A program made the position numbers and the translations under genes. The notes beneath the pieces were generated by a model. That model did no database searches. It worked only from the letters and a program-made list of their open reading frames with translations, and was not told where the DNA came from. A stretch of 64,000 nt of DNA from NCBI RefSeq assembly GCF_026004115.1, contig NZ_BPIM01000001.1:1628501-1692500 (forward strand), written 5' to 3'. Position 1 is the first letter of the stretch, and each line of letters starts with the position of its first letter. This DNA is from Meiothermus sp. (GTDB taxonomy: Bacteria > Deinococcota > Deinococci > Deinococcales > Thermaceae). Shown one piece after another: positions 45,795 to 54,727 of the stretch.

Positions 45795-46196
45795 CTAGCC
45801 GAAAAGCTGCCGATGTACAACCATCAAGCAGCGATCCTGCACCACCGGGATTCCGGCTTGCCGCAGGGTTTCGGAAAAGGCGTTGTTCAAAATCCCCGAT
45901 TGCAGCCAGACCAGCTTGGGCTTGGCGGTCAGGATCTCTTCCAGGTGGTTGGGCAGGGCCTCGCTGCGGCGAAAGACAACTACAATATCTACCGGCTCCT
46001 CTAGATCGGTCAGGGTGCTGACCGCGACTTGACCCCAGAGTTCTTGTTCGGCGTAAACAGGGTTCACAGGAAACAACTGATAACCTTTGCGCCCCAGATA
46101 GTCGGGTACATAGAACGCGGCTTTGCTGGGATTGGGGTGGGCCCCCAGCACTGCTACCGTGCGGGCTGAGGCCAGAAAGTCGCGCAGATTATCCAT
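45795..46196 (-). CDS. CoA-binding domain protein
   Basis: 133-residue Rossmann-fold protein of the CoA-binding (YccU-like) family: TVAVLGAHPNPSKAAFYVP at the N-terminus, LFPVNPVYAEQELWG, and the C-terminal GIPVVQDRCLMVVH. Members bind CoA non-covalently; the physiological role is unclear. It lies two bases from the ankyrin gene stop, and all of mutY to ankyrin run in one direction, so they are likely co-transcribed. Confidence 0.88.
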   Translation of the reverse strand: MDNLRDFLASARTVAVLGAHPNPSKAAFYVPDYLGRKGYQLFPVNPVYAEQELWGQVAVSTLTDLEEPVDIVVVFRRSEALPNHLEEILTAKPKLVWLQSGILNNAFSETLRQAGIPVVQDRCLMVVHRQLFG

Positions 46197-46198
46197 TT

Positions 46199-46765
46199 CT
46201 AGGCACCATATTGACGCAAGAGGTCAGCAATGACGGTATGCCCGCTCTCGATAGCGAGTTGTAGGGGGGTTTTACCCTGAAAATTCTGCCAGCTCAGATT
46301 TGGATTGGCGTTTTCCAACAACCAGCGCACTGCATCGGTATGGCCCCGCCCCACCGCCAGCCCCAGGGCCATGCTGCTACCTTCCTGGGCTCCATGGCTC
46401 CAGACCAGTTCCAACATCTCCACCCGGCTCGAGAGGGCCGCATGGGGCAGCAAGGCAATTCCGTGGGCGCTTTTGTGCTGGGCCTGCGTGGGTTCGCGCT
46501 CTAACATCGCCCGAACGGTTTCCACCTGCCCCAGCATAGCCGCCGTGGAGATTTCCAACGGGGCTCCTCTAGACAGCAAAAACTCCGCAATAGCTCGGTT
46601 CCCCACATGGGCGGCCCCTTGAATGGCTGTTTCGGTGTCCCCTGGTTGCCATTCGTGAGCCAGGTTCAGCAACTCGGGGGTTTCGTCCAGCATGGCCTGC
46701 ACTTTTGCCAGATCGCCATGCCCAGCTATCACAAACTCACGGATGCGCTCAGGGGAAAGGCTCAT
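46199..46765 (-). CDS. Ankyrin-repeat protein
   Basis: 188 residues with about five ankyrin-type repeats, the clearest being TAIQGAAHVGNRAIAEFLLS, SMALGLAVGRGHTDAVRWLL and TPLQLAIESGHTVIADLLRQ. No signal peptide, so a cytoplasmic protein-protein interaction module; partner unknown. Start ATG at 46765. Confidence 0.85.
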   Translation of the reverse strand: MSLSPERIREFVIAGHGDLAKVQAMLDETPELLNLAHEWQPGDTETAIQGAAHVGNRAIAEFLLSRGAPLEISTAAMLGQVETVRAMLEREPTQAQHKSAHGIALLPHAALSSRVEMLELVWSHGAQEGSSMALGLAVGRGHTDAVRWLLENANPNLSWQNFQGKTPLQLAIESGHTVIADLLRQYGA

Positions 46766-46829
46766 AACCTCAGCTTAGCGCGGTTCGCGAGTGTTAAGAT
46801 AGGTGCCCTTGTTCGATGTGCTCATATGC

Positions 46830-47744
46830 TCAAACAAACCGCTCGGGGTGGGTGGCCTGGTAGAGCCGCCAGGAATCCCAGTCGCGAGGGCGTGCTTGCA
46901 ACTCGGCCCAGTGCCAGAAGTGCATTAGCATGGAGCGTGCCGTGCGGGTCTCGTGATAGAAGATGTCGGCCCCCAGCCCGCCCGCTTCCATCAGGCCCGA
47001 GTCGTAATAGGCCTGCAGGGCTGTTTGCAGGTTGTAGGGAATCTGGCGAAAGTCCACCTGCACGTGGTTTTCCCCGATTTCCACCACCACATACTGAGCC
47101 CTTACGTCGCCGTTGAAGGGCGCCCCCACGGCCCCGCTGTTGAGCACCAGGGCCTCGCCCAACTGGTACATGAAGGGGCGGTGGGTATGCGACCCCACCA
47201 GCAGGCGGGCCGGGTAGTCCTCGCTGATTTCCACCAGGGTGCTCAGGACTTGGTGTTCGTCGTAGCCTTCCCGGTAGTGACGGGGCGAGCCATGGGTAGC
47301 CCGCACCAGCACGCTTTCACCCAGGCCTTCGGCTTTATCCAGGCCCAGGGCCCGCCGGGGTGCTTCCTCGATTACCACTTGAAAAGGTAGGCTGCCCAGC
47401 CAGTCCAGATGGGCTCGAGAGAGCTGGGCCACCGACCAGGCCGTGGGCTCGAACAAGGGGTCGGTGTAAAGGTCGTTAAGCGAAGGGTCGCGCTGGGCCC
47501 ATTTGACCAACAAGTCGTCGTGGTTGCCCAGGGTAAACCAGAAGCCCTCGGGGGCCAGGGCGCGGCCCTGTTTGGAAGACGACAGATCCAGCAGACGTTC
47601 CAGTACCTCGCGGTTGGAAGGCCCCCGGTTCACGATATCGCCATTGACCACCACCAGCCGGGGCCGGACTTCCTGCAGGTCGGCCAGGACGGCCTCGAGC
47701 GCCGGAAGATTGCCGTGAATATCCGACAAGATGGCAACACGCAT
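46830..47744 (-). CDS. Metallophosphoesterase
   Basis: Calcineurin-like phosphoesterase, 304 residues. Metal-site motifs in order: LSDIHGN, VNGDIVNRG, TLGNHDD, ATHGSP and VGSHTHRPF. The family includes diadenosine tetraphosphatases and phosphodiesterases; the substrate is not determined. ATG 47744 begins two bases after the stop of the upstream small membrane protein, so translation is coupled. The longer frame to 47999 is not supported. Confidence 0.9.
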   Translation of the reverse strand: MRVAILSDIHGNLPALEAVLADLQEVRPRLVVVNGDIVNRGPSNREVLERLLDLSSSKQGRALAPEGFWFTLGNHDDLLVKWAQRDPSLNDLYTDPLFEPTAWSVAQLSRAHLDWLGSLPFQVVIEEAPRRALGLDKAEGLGESVLVRATHGSPRHYREGYDEHQVLSTLVEISEDYPARLLVGSHTHRPFMYQLGEALVLNSGAVGAPFNGDVRAQYVVVEIGENHVQVDFRQIPYNLQTALQAYYDSGLMEAGGLGADIFYHETRTARSMLMHFWHWAELQARPRDWDSWRLYQATHPERFV

Positions 47745-47746
47745 AC

Positions 47747-47965
47747 TCAGTTTCCGGGTGCGAAGGGGTTGCGCTGCAGGGTGATGATGCCGGTGACCAG
47801 GGCCACTATGGCCAGCAGGCTGACGATGCTCAGGGCCTGTAAAAGCATCCAGAAAAAGTCCCGTAGACCCCACAGGGGAGAGGTTTTGGGGGTTTGGCGC
47901 AGCAGCAAAAACCCCGTCAGGGTAATAACCCACAAAAACGCCAGAACCACCAGCGCTCTGCCCAC
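47747..47965 (-). CDS. Small two-helix membrane protein
   Basis: 72 residues with two membrane helices (about 3-22 and 38-62). It starts at GTG 47965 and ends two bases before the phosphoesterase ATG, which supports its being a real gene. Function unknown; it may tether or regulate the phosphoesterase. Confidence 0.6.
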   Translation of the reverse strand: MGRALVVLAFLWVITLTGFLLLRQTPKTSPLWGLRDFFWMLLQALSIVSLLAIVALVTGIITLQRNPFAPGN

Positions 47966-48064
47966 AGCTTTTTAGGATAACAGCCCAACCCAATTCCAAA
48001 TAGCACAGTTCCCACCATTACGCCAAACGCCACATGCGTGTGTTCTACAGCAGTACAGGCTGCT

Positions 48065-49486
48065 TCACTTGCCTTCTGAGTTGTCGGGGTTTTCCTCGTT
48101 GCCGGGGCTGGAGTTACCTGAACCTGAACCGGGCGTCCCGCTTCCCGCTGGGGTTCCGGCAGGCGGTGTGGGGGGCGCAGGGGCGCGCTGGTTGGGGGGT
48201 GGCGGGGCTTGTCCGGCGTTTACGCTGGCCCAGGCATAAGAGGCGCGCAGCATGTCCAGGTCTTTCTGGTCTACTACACCATCGCTGTTGAGGTCGCCTT
48301 CCAGTTTTGGGGTGGCGGGGGCTGATGCCTGGGGTGCTGGCGCGGCCGAATCGGTAGGGGGTGAGGGGGGGCCTGGTGGGGTCGACGTGGAGGTAGGCTG
48401 GGCTGGTTCGGGTTGGGCGGGCTGTGCCTGTCCAGGTTGAGGAGGCTGTGCCTGTCCAGGTTGGGCGGGCTGTGCCTGTCCAGGTTGGGCGGGCTGCGCG
48501 GGGCTGGGGGGTACGGGTTCGGTGGGGGGGGTGTTCTCGGCAGCGCCGGGAGGGTTGGCGGCCTGGTTTTCAGGGGGAGCGGGCGGGGTCGCTTGTGCTT
48601 CGGTCTGGCCTTGGGGGGAGCTGTTTTCAGGGGCTTGGGGGGTGTTGGCTGCAGGCGCTTGGGGAGCGGTGGTAGCGGGGGTCAGGCGGCGGCCCCAGTT
48701 GCGGGCAAGGGCCTCGAGGTCGCTGTACTTGTAGCGCCCCTGGGTGCTTACCCGCTCGATGGCTTGGGCGTTGCCGGCCAGTTTGCCGTTTTTGTCGTAG
48801 AAAGCCACCCGGGTTTCGCGGAAGCTGGCTTCGGGCCGCACCTTTTTGTCGGGCAGGGGGGCGGCGGTGAAGCGGAAAACTTCGAAGTCTTTGCGTGGGC
48901 CGATAAAGGCGGCATCAATATCCACCAGGCCCTTTTCCTCATCGTAGCGAAGCACATAGAGCACGCCGGCATCGGCCTTGAAGGTATCCAGGGTGGCTTT
49001 GAGGTCTTTTAGGGGAATTTGTGCCTGAAAGCCCCTGGCCTCGCGGTCGCGCACCCTGAACAGGTAGGGGAAGGGGTCGGATACCTCGGCCAGGGGGAAG
49101 ACCTGGTCGAGCCGGGGGGGCGGGGTTTCCCCTATGACCAGGGTTACTTTTTGGGTGCGATTGGAAAGGTTGGCGTCCTCTACGCTCACCGTGAGCTCGA
49201 AGTTGCCCTTTTCCTGGGGCGTGCCGCTGATGCGCCCGTTGCTGTAGGTGAGGCCTTTGGGCAGGTTACCCTCGAGGCTGAACTTGTAGGGGCGGATGCC
49301 GCCGTCTGCGGTGAGGGTGGTGTTGTAGGGTTCGTCTACATAACCCGTGTCGATTCGAAGTGTCAGACGAAGGGGTTGACGGCTTTGGTTGTTCTGGCTG
49401 TCCGAACCGCAGGAGGCCAGCAGAATACCTAAGAATAAGGGTAAACCCGCCCACAGAACCCTGCTCAATACCGGTAACCCGCGCAT
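48065..49486 (-). CDS. Lipoprotein with Ig-like domain, proline-rich linker and dockerin-like repeat
   Basis: 473 residues. A lipobox LLASC near residue 26 marks a lipid-anchored exported protein. A putative Ig-type domain (about 40-118, with GTPQEKGNFELTVSV) is followed by an unrecognised domain (120-265), then a long Pro/Ala/Gln stretch with repeated GQAQPAQP-type units (265-385). GDLNSDGVVDQKDLDMLRAS (about 395-414) is one dockerin-type calcium loop, followed by a Pro/Gly/Ser tail. Function unknown; surface adhesion or assembly is a guess. Confidence 0.8.
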   Translation of the reverse strand: MRGLPVLSRVLWAGLPLFLGILLASCGSDSQNNQSRQPLRLTLRIDTGYVDEPYNTTLTADGGIRPYKFSLEGNLPKGLTYSNGRISGTPQEKGNFELTVSVEDANLSNRTQKVTLVIGETPPPRLDQVFPLAEVSDPFPYLFRVRDREARGFQAQIPLKDLKATLDTFKADAGVLYVLRYDEEKGLVDIDAAFIGPRKDFEVFRFTAAPLPDKKVRPEASFRETRVAFYDKNGKLAGNAQAIERVSTQGRYKYSDLEALARNWGRRLTPATTAPQAPAANTPQAPENSSPQGQTEAQATPPAPPENQAANPPGAAENTPPTEPVPPSPAQPAQPGQAQPAQPGQAQPPQPGQAQPAQPEPAQPTSTSTPPGPPSPPTDSAAPAPQASAPATPKLEGDLNSDGVVDQKDLDMLRASYAWASVNAGQAPPPPNQRAPAPPTPPAGTPAGSGTPGSGSGNSSPGNEENPDNSEGK

Positions 49487-49611
49487 GAGTCCAGTTTAGA
49501 CCGCCGGATGAAGGCTGGTTGTGAAAATGGCCTGGCTTTTACTCATGCGGGTACAGCAATGGGGCCTCCACGATAAGCACGATGGGGCATGCCTTCAGCG
49601 TTTGGGGCTTG

Positions 49612-49617
49612 TATAGT
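49612..49617 (+). promoter_or_regulatory. -10 box of dcd, probably leaderless
   Basis: TATAGT seven bases before the ATG at 49625; no Shine-Dalgarno. Confidence 0.5.
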
Positions 49618-49624
49618 GTGGGGC

Positions 49625-50173
49625 ATGAGTGTTAAGCCCGACTGGTGGATACGTGAAAAAGCCAAGCAAGGCATGATTGAGCCCTTCGAGGAGCGCCTGG
49701 TGCGCGATGGGGTGATCAGCTACGGGCTCTCGAGCTTCGGCTACGACCTGCGGGCGGCCCGCGAGTGGAAAATTTTCGCCAACGTGTTTCACACCATTGC
49801 CGACCCCAAAGGCCTGGATCCCAAGAGCTTCGTGGACTACGAAGGCGACGAGGTGATCATCCCGCCCAATTCCTTTGTGCTGGCCCGCAGCATGGAATAT
49901 ATCCGCATGCCCGATAACGTTTTGGCAATCGCCATCGGCAAAAGCACCTATGCCCGGGTGGGCATTGTGGCCAACATCACCCCCCTGGAGCCCGGCTGGG
50001 AGGGGCACGTGACCCTCGAGTTCTCCAACACCACCCCCCTGCCGGCCAAGATGTACGCGGGTGAAGGGGTGGTGCAACTGGTGTTCTTCGAGGGGGAGCG
50101 CCCGGAGGTGACCTACAGCGACCGCAAGGGTAAGTACCAGGGCCAGCTGGGCATTACCCTCCCCAGGATTTGA
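49625..50173 (+). CDS. dcd: dCTP deaminase
   Basis: Converts dCTP to dUTP for thymidylate synthesis, 182 residues. Motifs: [12 protein letters not shown] at the N-terminal side, [12 protein letters not shown], and the catalytic Glu in [16 protein letters not shown], with [11 protein letters not shown] at the C-terminus. ATG 49625 is chosen over the in-frame ATG at 49589 because homologues start near [10 protein letters not shown] and TATAGT lies seven bases before it. Confidence 0.93.
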   Translation: MSVKPDWWIREKAKQGMIEPFEERLVRDGVISYGLSSFGYDLRAAREWKIFANVFHTIADPKGLDPKSFVDYEGDEVIIPPNSFVLARSMEYIRMPDNVLAIAIGKSTYARVGIVANITPLEPGWEGHVTLEFSNTTPLPAKMYAGEGVVQLVFFEGERPEVTYSDRKGKYQGQLGITLPRI

Positions 50174-50272
50174 GCGAAGCCCAAAGCTGAAGGCTAAACC
50201 CCGAAAAGCAAAACCTTTACTGCCCTCGACACCTGGCCCTGAACCCTTCTGGCGTGTTCTCATCTGGGTAAG

Positions 50273-50278
50273 TAAACT
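50273..50278 (+). promoter_or_regulatory. -10 box of the cyclophilin gene, probably leaderless
   Basis: TAAACT seven bases before the ATG at 50286. Confidence 0.45.
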
Positions 50279-50285
50279 GTTTCAG

Positions 50286-50933
50286 ATGCGCGTTGCTTTG
50301 ATCGTTGCCGTTCTGGTGGCCCTGGCCGCTGCCGCCTTTTTCTTGTGGCAGGGGAGTGGAGCAGACCGCAGTTTTGGAGGAAACATGGAAGCCCTGCCCT
50401 ATAAGTCCGACAAGCCCGTGACCAAGTTTGCCAAGCCCGAGCAGGTGATTGACCCTGCCAAATTCGACTACTACGCCGAAATTGAAACCAGCAAGGGAAA
50501 AATCGGTATAGATTTATATGAAACAGAAGCGCCCAACACGGTCAACTCGTTTGTATTTTTGGCCCTCCACCGATACTTTGAGGGCATTGTGTTTCACCGG
50601 GTCATTCCGGGGTTTGTGGCCCAGACCGGCGACCCCACCGGCACCGGCATGGGCGGCCCCGGCTACCAGTTTGGCCTGGAAGTGACCCCCAAGCTCAACT
50701 ACGACAAAAAAGGTGTGCTGGGCATGGCCCGCACCATGGATCCCAACTCCAACGGCAGCCAGTTCTTCATCACCTATGGCCCCACCCCCAACCTCAACCA
50801 GCAGTACACCATTTTTGGGCAGGTGGTACAGGGAATGGATGTGGTGGAAAATATCAACCCCACCGAAGGCCCCCAGGCCCGCCGGGAACGCGACAAGATT
50901 TTGTCGGTGAAAATATTTGCGAAGAGCAAATAG
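50286..50933 (+). CDS. Cyclophilin-type peptidyl-prolyl cis-trans isomerase
   Basis: Protein-folding enzyme, 215 residues, with an N-terminal membrane anchor or signal (residues 3-22). Cyclophilin motifs: [19 protein letters not shown] (catalytic Arg), [17 protein letters not shown] and [12 protein letters not shown]. The first ATG (50286) looks leaderless. A second in-frame ATG at 50385 has a textbook GGAGGAAAC ribosome site and would yield a cytoplasmic form lacking the anchor, so two products may be made. Confidence 0.93.
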   Translation: MRVALIVAVLVALAAAAFFLWQGSGADRSFGGNMEALPYKSDKPVTKFAKPEQVIDPAKFDYYAEIETSKGKIGIDLYETEAPNTVNSFVFLALHRYFEGIVFHRVIPGFVAQTGDPTGTGMGGPGYQFGLEVTPKLNYDKKGVLGMARTMDPNSNGSQFFITYGPTPNLNQQYTIFGQVVQGMDVVENINPTEGPQARRERDKILSVKIFAKSK

Positions 50934-50977
50934 GCTTTAGTTCCGAGCCGATGGCTTTTGGGCTATCCGGTACCTGC

Positions 50978-52084
50978 ATGATTCCCGAAGGCACCCGCTA
51001 CTTTCTGCCCCCCGAGGCCCGCCAGCGCCGCGAACTACTGGAGCGGCTGGTAGGGCTCTTGTACGGCTGGGGGTACGAGCCGGTAGAGCTGCCCTCACTG
51101 GAAATCTACGACCCAGGGCACACCCTGGCCGAGCGCGCTTTCAAGCTCGTAGACAAAACCGGCGAGGTACTGGCTTTGCGCTCGGAGTTTACCACCGCGG
51201 TAGCAGGGCTTCTGCGTAGCAACGGGCGGCTGGTGTCGGGCCAGCCGGTGCGCATGCAGTATGCCGGAACCCTCTGGCTGCGCGAGGCCAATGCTGAACT
51301 GGGGCGCAGCCGCGAGTTTAGCCAGGTGGGAGCCGAGCTGGTGGGGGTGAGCAGCCCCCAGGCCGACGCCGAGGTGCTCGAGCTGGCCTGGGAAGCGTTG
51401 CAACTCATCGGCTTCCCCGAGGCCAAGATCGAGGTGGGGCTGCCCGCCCTGGTGCGGGATTTGCTGGACGCCACGGGCCTGCCCGACGAAAAAAAGGAGC
51501 GCTTGCGCCAGGCCATCCACCGCAAGAACAGCCCTGAGCTTTTGTCCTTGCTGAAGGACTACCTGGTACACCCCAGCTTGCAAAAGGCCCTGCTGGCCCT
51601 GCCCGACCTGTACGGTGGGCGGGAGGTGCTGGAAGAAGCCCGCAGGCTGCCCCTCTCGGGCAAAGCCCAGGCCGACCTGGACTGGCTCGAGGCCGTCCTG
51701 GCCCTGCTGCCCGAAGTACCGTTGCTTCTTGACCTTGGCCGGGCCCGGCTCCTGACCTTCTACACCGGCCTCAACTTCCAGGCCTACACCCCCGACTTTG
51801 GCCTGCCCTTGCTGGGCGGGGGCCGCTACGATGGGGCTTTGCTGCCTTATGCGGCGGGCTTTGCCCTGGGGCTCGAGCGGGTCATGGAGGCGCTACGCCT
51901 GCCGTTGTCCGAGGTTCCGCCAGAGGTACTGGCGCTGGATCGGGCTCTGGCGCGAAAGCTGCGCTCGGAGGGCAAGCGGGTAGAACTGGCCTGGACAGCT
52001 AACCTGCGCGACCTGAAGGAGTACGCTTTGGAAAAAGGAATCCGCTGGCTGGCGGTAGAGGGGCGGCTCGAGCCCATCGGGTAA
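50978..52084 (+). CDS. hisZ: ATP phosphoribosyltransferase regulatory subunit
   Basis: Histidyl-tRNA-synthetase-like paralogue that activates short-form HisG at the first step of histidine synthesis; 368 residues. It has class II synthetase-like motifs [11 protein letters not shown] (motif 2 region) and [20 protein letters not shown], but no anticodon-binding domain. [14 protein letters not shown] at ATG 50978 is the usual family start; ATG 50951 is in frame upstream. hisG is not in the window. Confidence 0.88.
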   Translation: MIPEGTRYFLPPEARQRRELLERLVGLLYGWGYEPVELPSLEIYDPGHTLAERAFKLVDKTGEVLALRSEFTTAVAGLLRSNGRLVSGQPVRMQYAGTLWLREANAELGRSREFSQVGAELVGVSSPQADAEVLELAWEALQLIGFPEAKIEVGLPALVRDLLDATGLPDEKKERLRQAIHRKNSPELLSLLKDYLVHPSLQKALLALPDLYGGREVLEEARRLPLSGKAQADLDWLEAVLALLPEVPLLLDLGRARLLTFYTGLNFQAYTPDFGLPLLGGGRYDGALLPYAAGFALGLERVMEALRLPLSEVPPEVLALDRALARKLRSEGKRVELAWTANLRDLKEYALEKGIRWLAVEGRLEPIG

Positions 52085-52086
52085 GT

Positions 52087-52554
52087 TCACACCGGCAACT
52101 CGGTGGTGCTCTTGACCTGCCGCAGCACCGCAGAGGAGATTACCGTGCTCAGGCCCGGAATGGCGGTGAGGTGATCCAGTAAAAATTTCTGAAACTCGTT
52201 CAGGTCGGCCACCATAATCTTGAGCAAAAAGTCATCCTCGCCCATCACCACGTGACACTCGGTGACCTCGGGGTATTTGAGCACCTCCTGCTCGAAACGC
52301 TCCACATCGACGCGGCTTTTATGGTCGAGTTTGACCCGCACAAACACGCACAGGCTGCGGCCGATTTTGTCCTTGTCTAGGAGGGCCACATAGCCCCGAA
52401 TCACCCCCAGTTCTTCCAGTCGCCGAACCCGGCGCAAGCAGGTCGAGGGGGAAAGGTGAACCTGCTCGGCCAGTTCGCTGTTGGGGATGTGGGCCTGGCG
52501 CTGAAGGATGCTCAAAATTTTGCGGTCTTTTTTATCCAGTTCAATAGTTACCAT
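52087..52554 (-). CDS. Lrp/AsnC-family transcriptional regulator
   Basis: 155 residues. N-terminal helix-turn-helix LDKKDRKILSILQRQAHIPN and LSPSTCLRRVRRLEELG, then the RAM ligand-binding domain with VMGEDDFLLKIMVADL. It probably responds to an amino acid. It is divergent from the methionine gamma-lyase-like gene, with a 15-bp palindrome in between, so it likely controls itself and that gene. It is tail-to-tail with hisZ. Confidence 0.92.
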   Translation of the reverse strand: MVTIELDKKDRKILSILQRQAHIPNSELAEQVHLSPSTCLRRVRRLEELGVIRGYVALLDKDKIGRSLCVFVRVKLDHKSRVDVERFEQEVLKYPEVTECHVVMGEDDFLLKIMVADLNEFQKFLLDHLTAIPGLSTVISSAVLRQVKSTTELPV

Positions 52555-52565
52555 TGGATTGCTTT

Positions 52566-52571
52566 ATCCTA
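52566..52571 (-). promoter_or_regulatory. -10 box of the Lrp-type regulator gene
   Basis: TAGGAT on the minus strand, 11 bases before the ATG at 52554; the leader would be only a few bases. Confidence 0.45.
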
Positions 52572-52579
52572 GCATTCTG

Positions 52580-52594
52580 TGCAATTCAATTGCA
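52580..52594. promoter_or_regulatory. Predicted Lrp-type operator
   Basis: TGCAAT-TCA-ATTGCA, a perfect palindrome upstream of the regulator's -10 box and covering its -35 position, in the divergent intergenic region. Confidence 0.6.
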
Positions 52595-52676
52595 TTAAAG
52601 AGCAAAAAGCCGGGCGTTATCGCAAGCTTTTACCATCCAAATGGTGCTAGTCTAAAAGCAAACCCGAGGTATGCTT

Positions 52677-53861
52677 ATGAAAATCAAAACCCAGGCCGTG
52701 CACGCCGGACACCACCCCGACCCCATAACCGGAGCCCATGTGGTGCCCATCTTCAGCACTTCCACTTTCGCCTATGGTTCGTTTGCCAGGGGAGAGCGGC
52801 TTTTTGCCGGAGAGGAGGCAGGCTACATCTATGGGCGCGTCGGTAACCCCACCGTGCGGGCCTTCGAAGAGAAGCTGGCCAGCCTCGAGGGGGCCGAAGA
52901 TGCAGTGGCCTTTGCCAGCGGAATGGCCGCCATCAGCGCACTGTGCAACACCCTGCTGGCCCCCGGCGACGAAATCGTGTATCTGGCCCCCCTGTACGGC
53001 GGTACCGAGGGCTACTTTCTGGAAACCCTGGCCAAATTTGGGGTGCGGGTAACCGATGCGGGGAGTGTGGAGAACCTGCCCCAGGCCCTTTCGCCTGCCA
53101 CCCGGATGATCTACCTCGAGACCCCCACCAACCCCACCCTGCGCATCTACGACCTTGCGGCGGTGGCCCAGCTTGCCCGCGCAAGAGGGGTGCTGACGGT
53201 GGTGGACAACACCTTTGCCACTCCCTACCTGACCCGCCCCCTGCAGCACGGCATTGACCTGGTGCTGCACTCCGCCACCAAATACCTGGGCGGCCACGGC
53301 GACTGCCTGGCAGGGGTGCTGGCCGGCCCCAGGGAGCTCATGGAAGCAGTGCGGGCCGAGGGGCTGCGGCATATCGGCGGTACCTTGGGGGCCTTCGAGG
53401 GCTACCTGATGCTGCGGGGCCTCAAGACCCTGCCCCTGCGCATGGAGGCCCACTGCGCGGGTGCAGCTCAGGTAGCCGAATACCTCTCCCAGCACCCTGC
53501 CGTGCGGCGGGTCTACTACCCCGGCCTGCCCTCCCACCCCGGCCACGAGACGGCCCGGCGGCAGATGCAGGGCTTTGGGGGGCTGGTCTCCATTGAGCTG
53601 GAGTCCAAACAGGCTGCGGCCATTTTCCTGGATAGCCTGAAGCTTTTCACCCAGGCCGTAAGCCTGGGCGATGTGGAGTCGCTGGCCACCCACCCGGCCT
53701 CCACCACCCACCAGCTTCTGCCGCCCGAGATTCGGGCTGCCCACGGCGTCAGCGATGCGCTGGTACGCCTTTCGGTGGGCATCGAGGACCCCGAGGATTT
53801 AATTGCCGACCTCGAGCAAGCCCTTGCCCAGGTAACGCGGGCTGCGGCGGCTTCGAGGTAG
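52677..53861 (+). CDS. Methionine gamma-lyase-like PLP enzyme of the Cys/Met metabolism family
   Basis: 394 residues. PLP lysine in HSATKYLGGHGDCLAG (about residue 202), with YxYxRxxNPT seen as YIYGRVGNPTVRAFE and TPTNPTLRIYD. It may degrade methionine or act in transsulphuration (cystathionine gamma-lyase or O-acetylhomoserine type); the family does not allow a firm choice. ATG 52677 is chosen over 52671 because CGAGGT is well spaced for it. It is divergent from an Lrp regulator, which fits amino-acid-dependent control. Confidence 0.88.
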   Translation: MKIKTQAVHAGHHPDPITGAHVVPIFSTSTFAYGSFARGERLFAGEEAGYIYGRVGNPTVRAFEEKLASLEGAEDAVAFASGMAAISALCNTLLAPGDEIVYLAPLYGGTEGYFLETLAKFGVRVTDAGSVENLPQALSPATRMIYLETPTNPTLRIYDLAAVAQLARARGVLTVVDNTFATPYLTRPLQHGIDLVLHSATKYLGGHGDCLAGVLAGPRELMEAVRAEGLRHIGGTLGAFEGYLMLRGLKTLPLRMEAHCAGAAQVAEYLSQHPAVRRVYYPGLPSHPGHETARRQMQGFGGLVSIELESKQAAAIFLDSLKLFTQAVSLGDVESLATHPASTTHQLLPPEIRAAHGVSDALVRLSVGIEDPEDLIADLEQALAQVTRAAAASR

Positions 53862-53957
53862 CCTTTGCTCCAGGGATGCGTATTTGTGGCGAGGCGTCGG
53901 TTTTTAGGTGTGCTGGCGCCCCGGGTCGAAAGATTTGCATCTTGCCTGAACCTCGAG

Positions 53958-53986
53958 TTGAGCTGGTATACCAAAAAGGGTAGCAT
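53958..53986 (+). promoter_or_regulatory. Promoter of the GntR-family gene
   Basis: TTGAGC (53958-53963), exactly 17 bases, TAGCAT (53981-53986). The expected transcript start coincides with the ATG at 53995, so the message is probably leaderless. Confidence 0.65.
53964..53973. promoter_or_regulatory. Predicted GntR/FCD operator
   Basis: TGGTATACCA, a perfect 10-bp palindrome of the GT-N-AC type usual for FadR-like regulators, immediately after the -35 box and inside the spacer. Confidence 0.6.
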
Positions 53987-53994
53987 ATCCTTCC

Positions 53995-54642
53995 ATGCTG
54001 GCTCCGCAAACCGAAGAGGCTTACCGCCGCCTGCGCCGGATGATTTTGTCGCTGGAACTGAGGCCTGGCGAGCCCCTGGTTGAGCGCAAACTGGAAGAAC
54101 TGCTGGCGGTTTCCCGAACCCCCATCCGGGCCGCCATTCAACAGCTTTTCCGTGAGGGGCTGGCGCAGCGCACGGGCCGGGTCTACACCGTAGCTCCCCT
54201 GGACCTGGCAGAACTCGAGGAGGCTTTTGAGTTTCGTACCTGGCTCGAGACCTACGTGGTGCGGGTGGCTGCCTCGCGTCGGCCCAACGCCCGCCAGCTT
54301 CGGGAACTGCTGGCCTCGGTAGAGGCCGACCTCGACCCCGAGGTCGAACTGGAAAAAGCCACCGATTTCCACCTGGCACTGGCCAAGCTTACCGGCAACC
54401 GCTTTGTGGTGGCCTCGCTGGCCCAGGTTTTGCAGCGCATCTACCGGGCCCGCTACCTGGAAATTACCCGCCCTCAGGGGGCCGACCAGGCCCTGAGCGA
54501 CCACCTGCACTTGATCGAACTGCTGCAGCAGGGGCAGGCCGAGGCGGCGGCAGCCTTTTTGCAGAGGCACCTCGAGCGTTCCCGGGAGGCCTTATTAGAA
54601 AGCCTCGAGGGCTCCATTTTGCTGGGCGCACGCTCATCTTGA
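53995..54642 (+). CDS. GntR-family regulator with FCD domain
   Basis: 215 residues. N-terminal winged helix (RRLRRMILSLELRPGEPL, VSRTPIRAAIQQLFREGL) and C-terminal FCD ligand domain with the metal-binding pattern: Asp/His in TDFHLALAKLTGN and His in SDHLHLIELL. FCD regulators commonly bind organic acids. It lies 85 bases upstream of tctCAB on the same strand, so it is the likely regulator of that transporter and, through the palindrome in its promoter, of itself. Confidence 0.92.
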   Translation: MLAPQTEEAYRRLRRMILSLELRPGEPLVERKLEELLAVSRTPIRAAIQQLFREGLAQRTGRVYTVAPLDLAELEEAFEFRTWLETYVVRVAASRRPNARQLRELLASVEADLDPEVELEKATDFHLALAKLTGNRFVVASLAQVLQRIYRARYLEITRPQGADQALSDHLHLIELLQQGQAEAAAAFLQRHLERSREALLESLEGSILLGARSS

Positions 54643-54727
54643 CGCCCAAGGTGGGCCGGATAGAATCAATGACACGCTACACCTTGGGCGATTTTTGCCT
54701 GCTGGAGATACGGAGATAGGAGGAACC

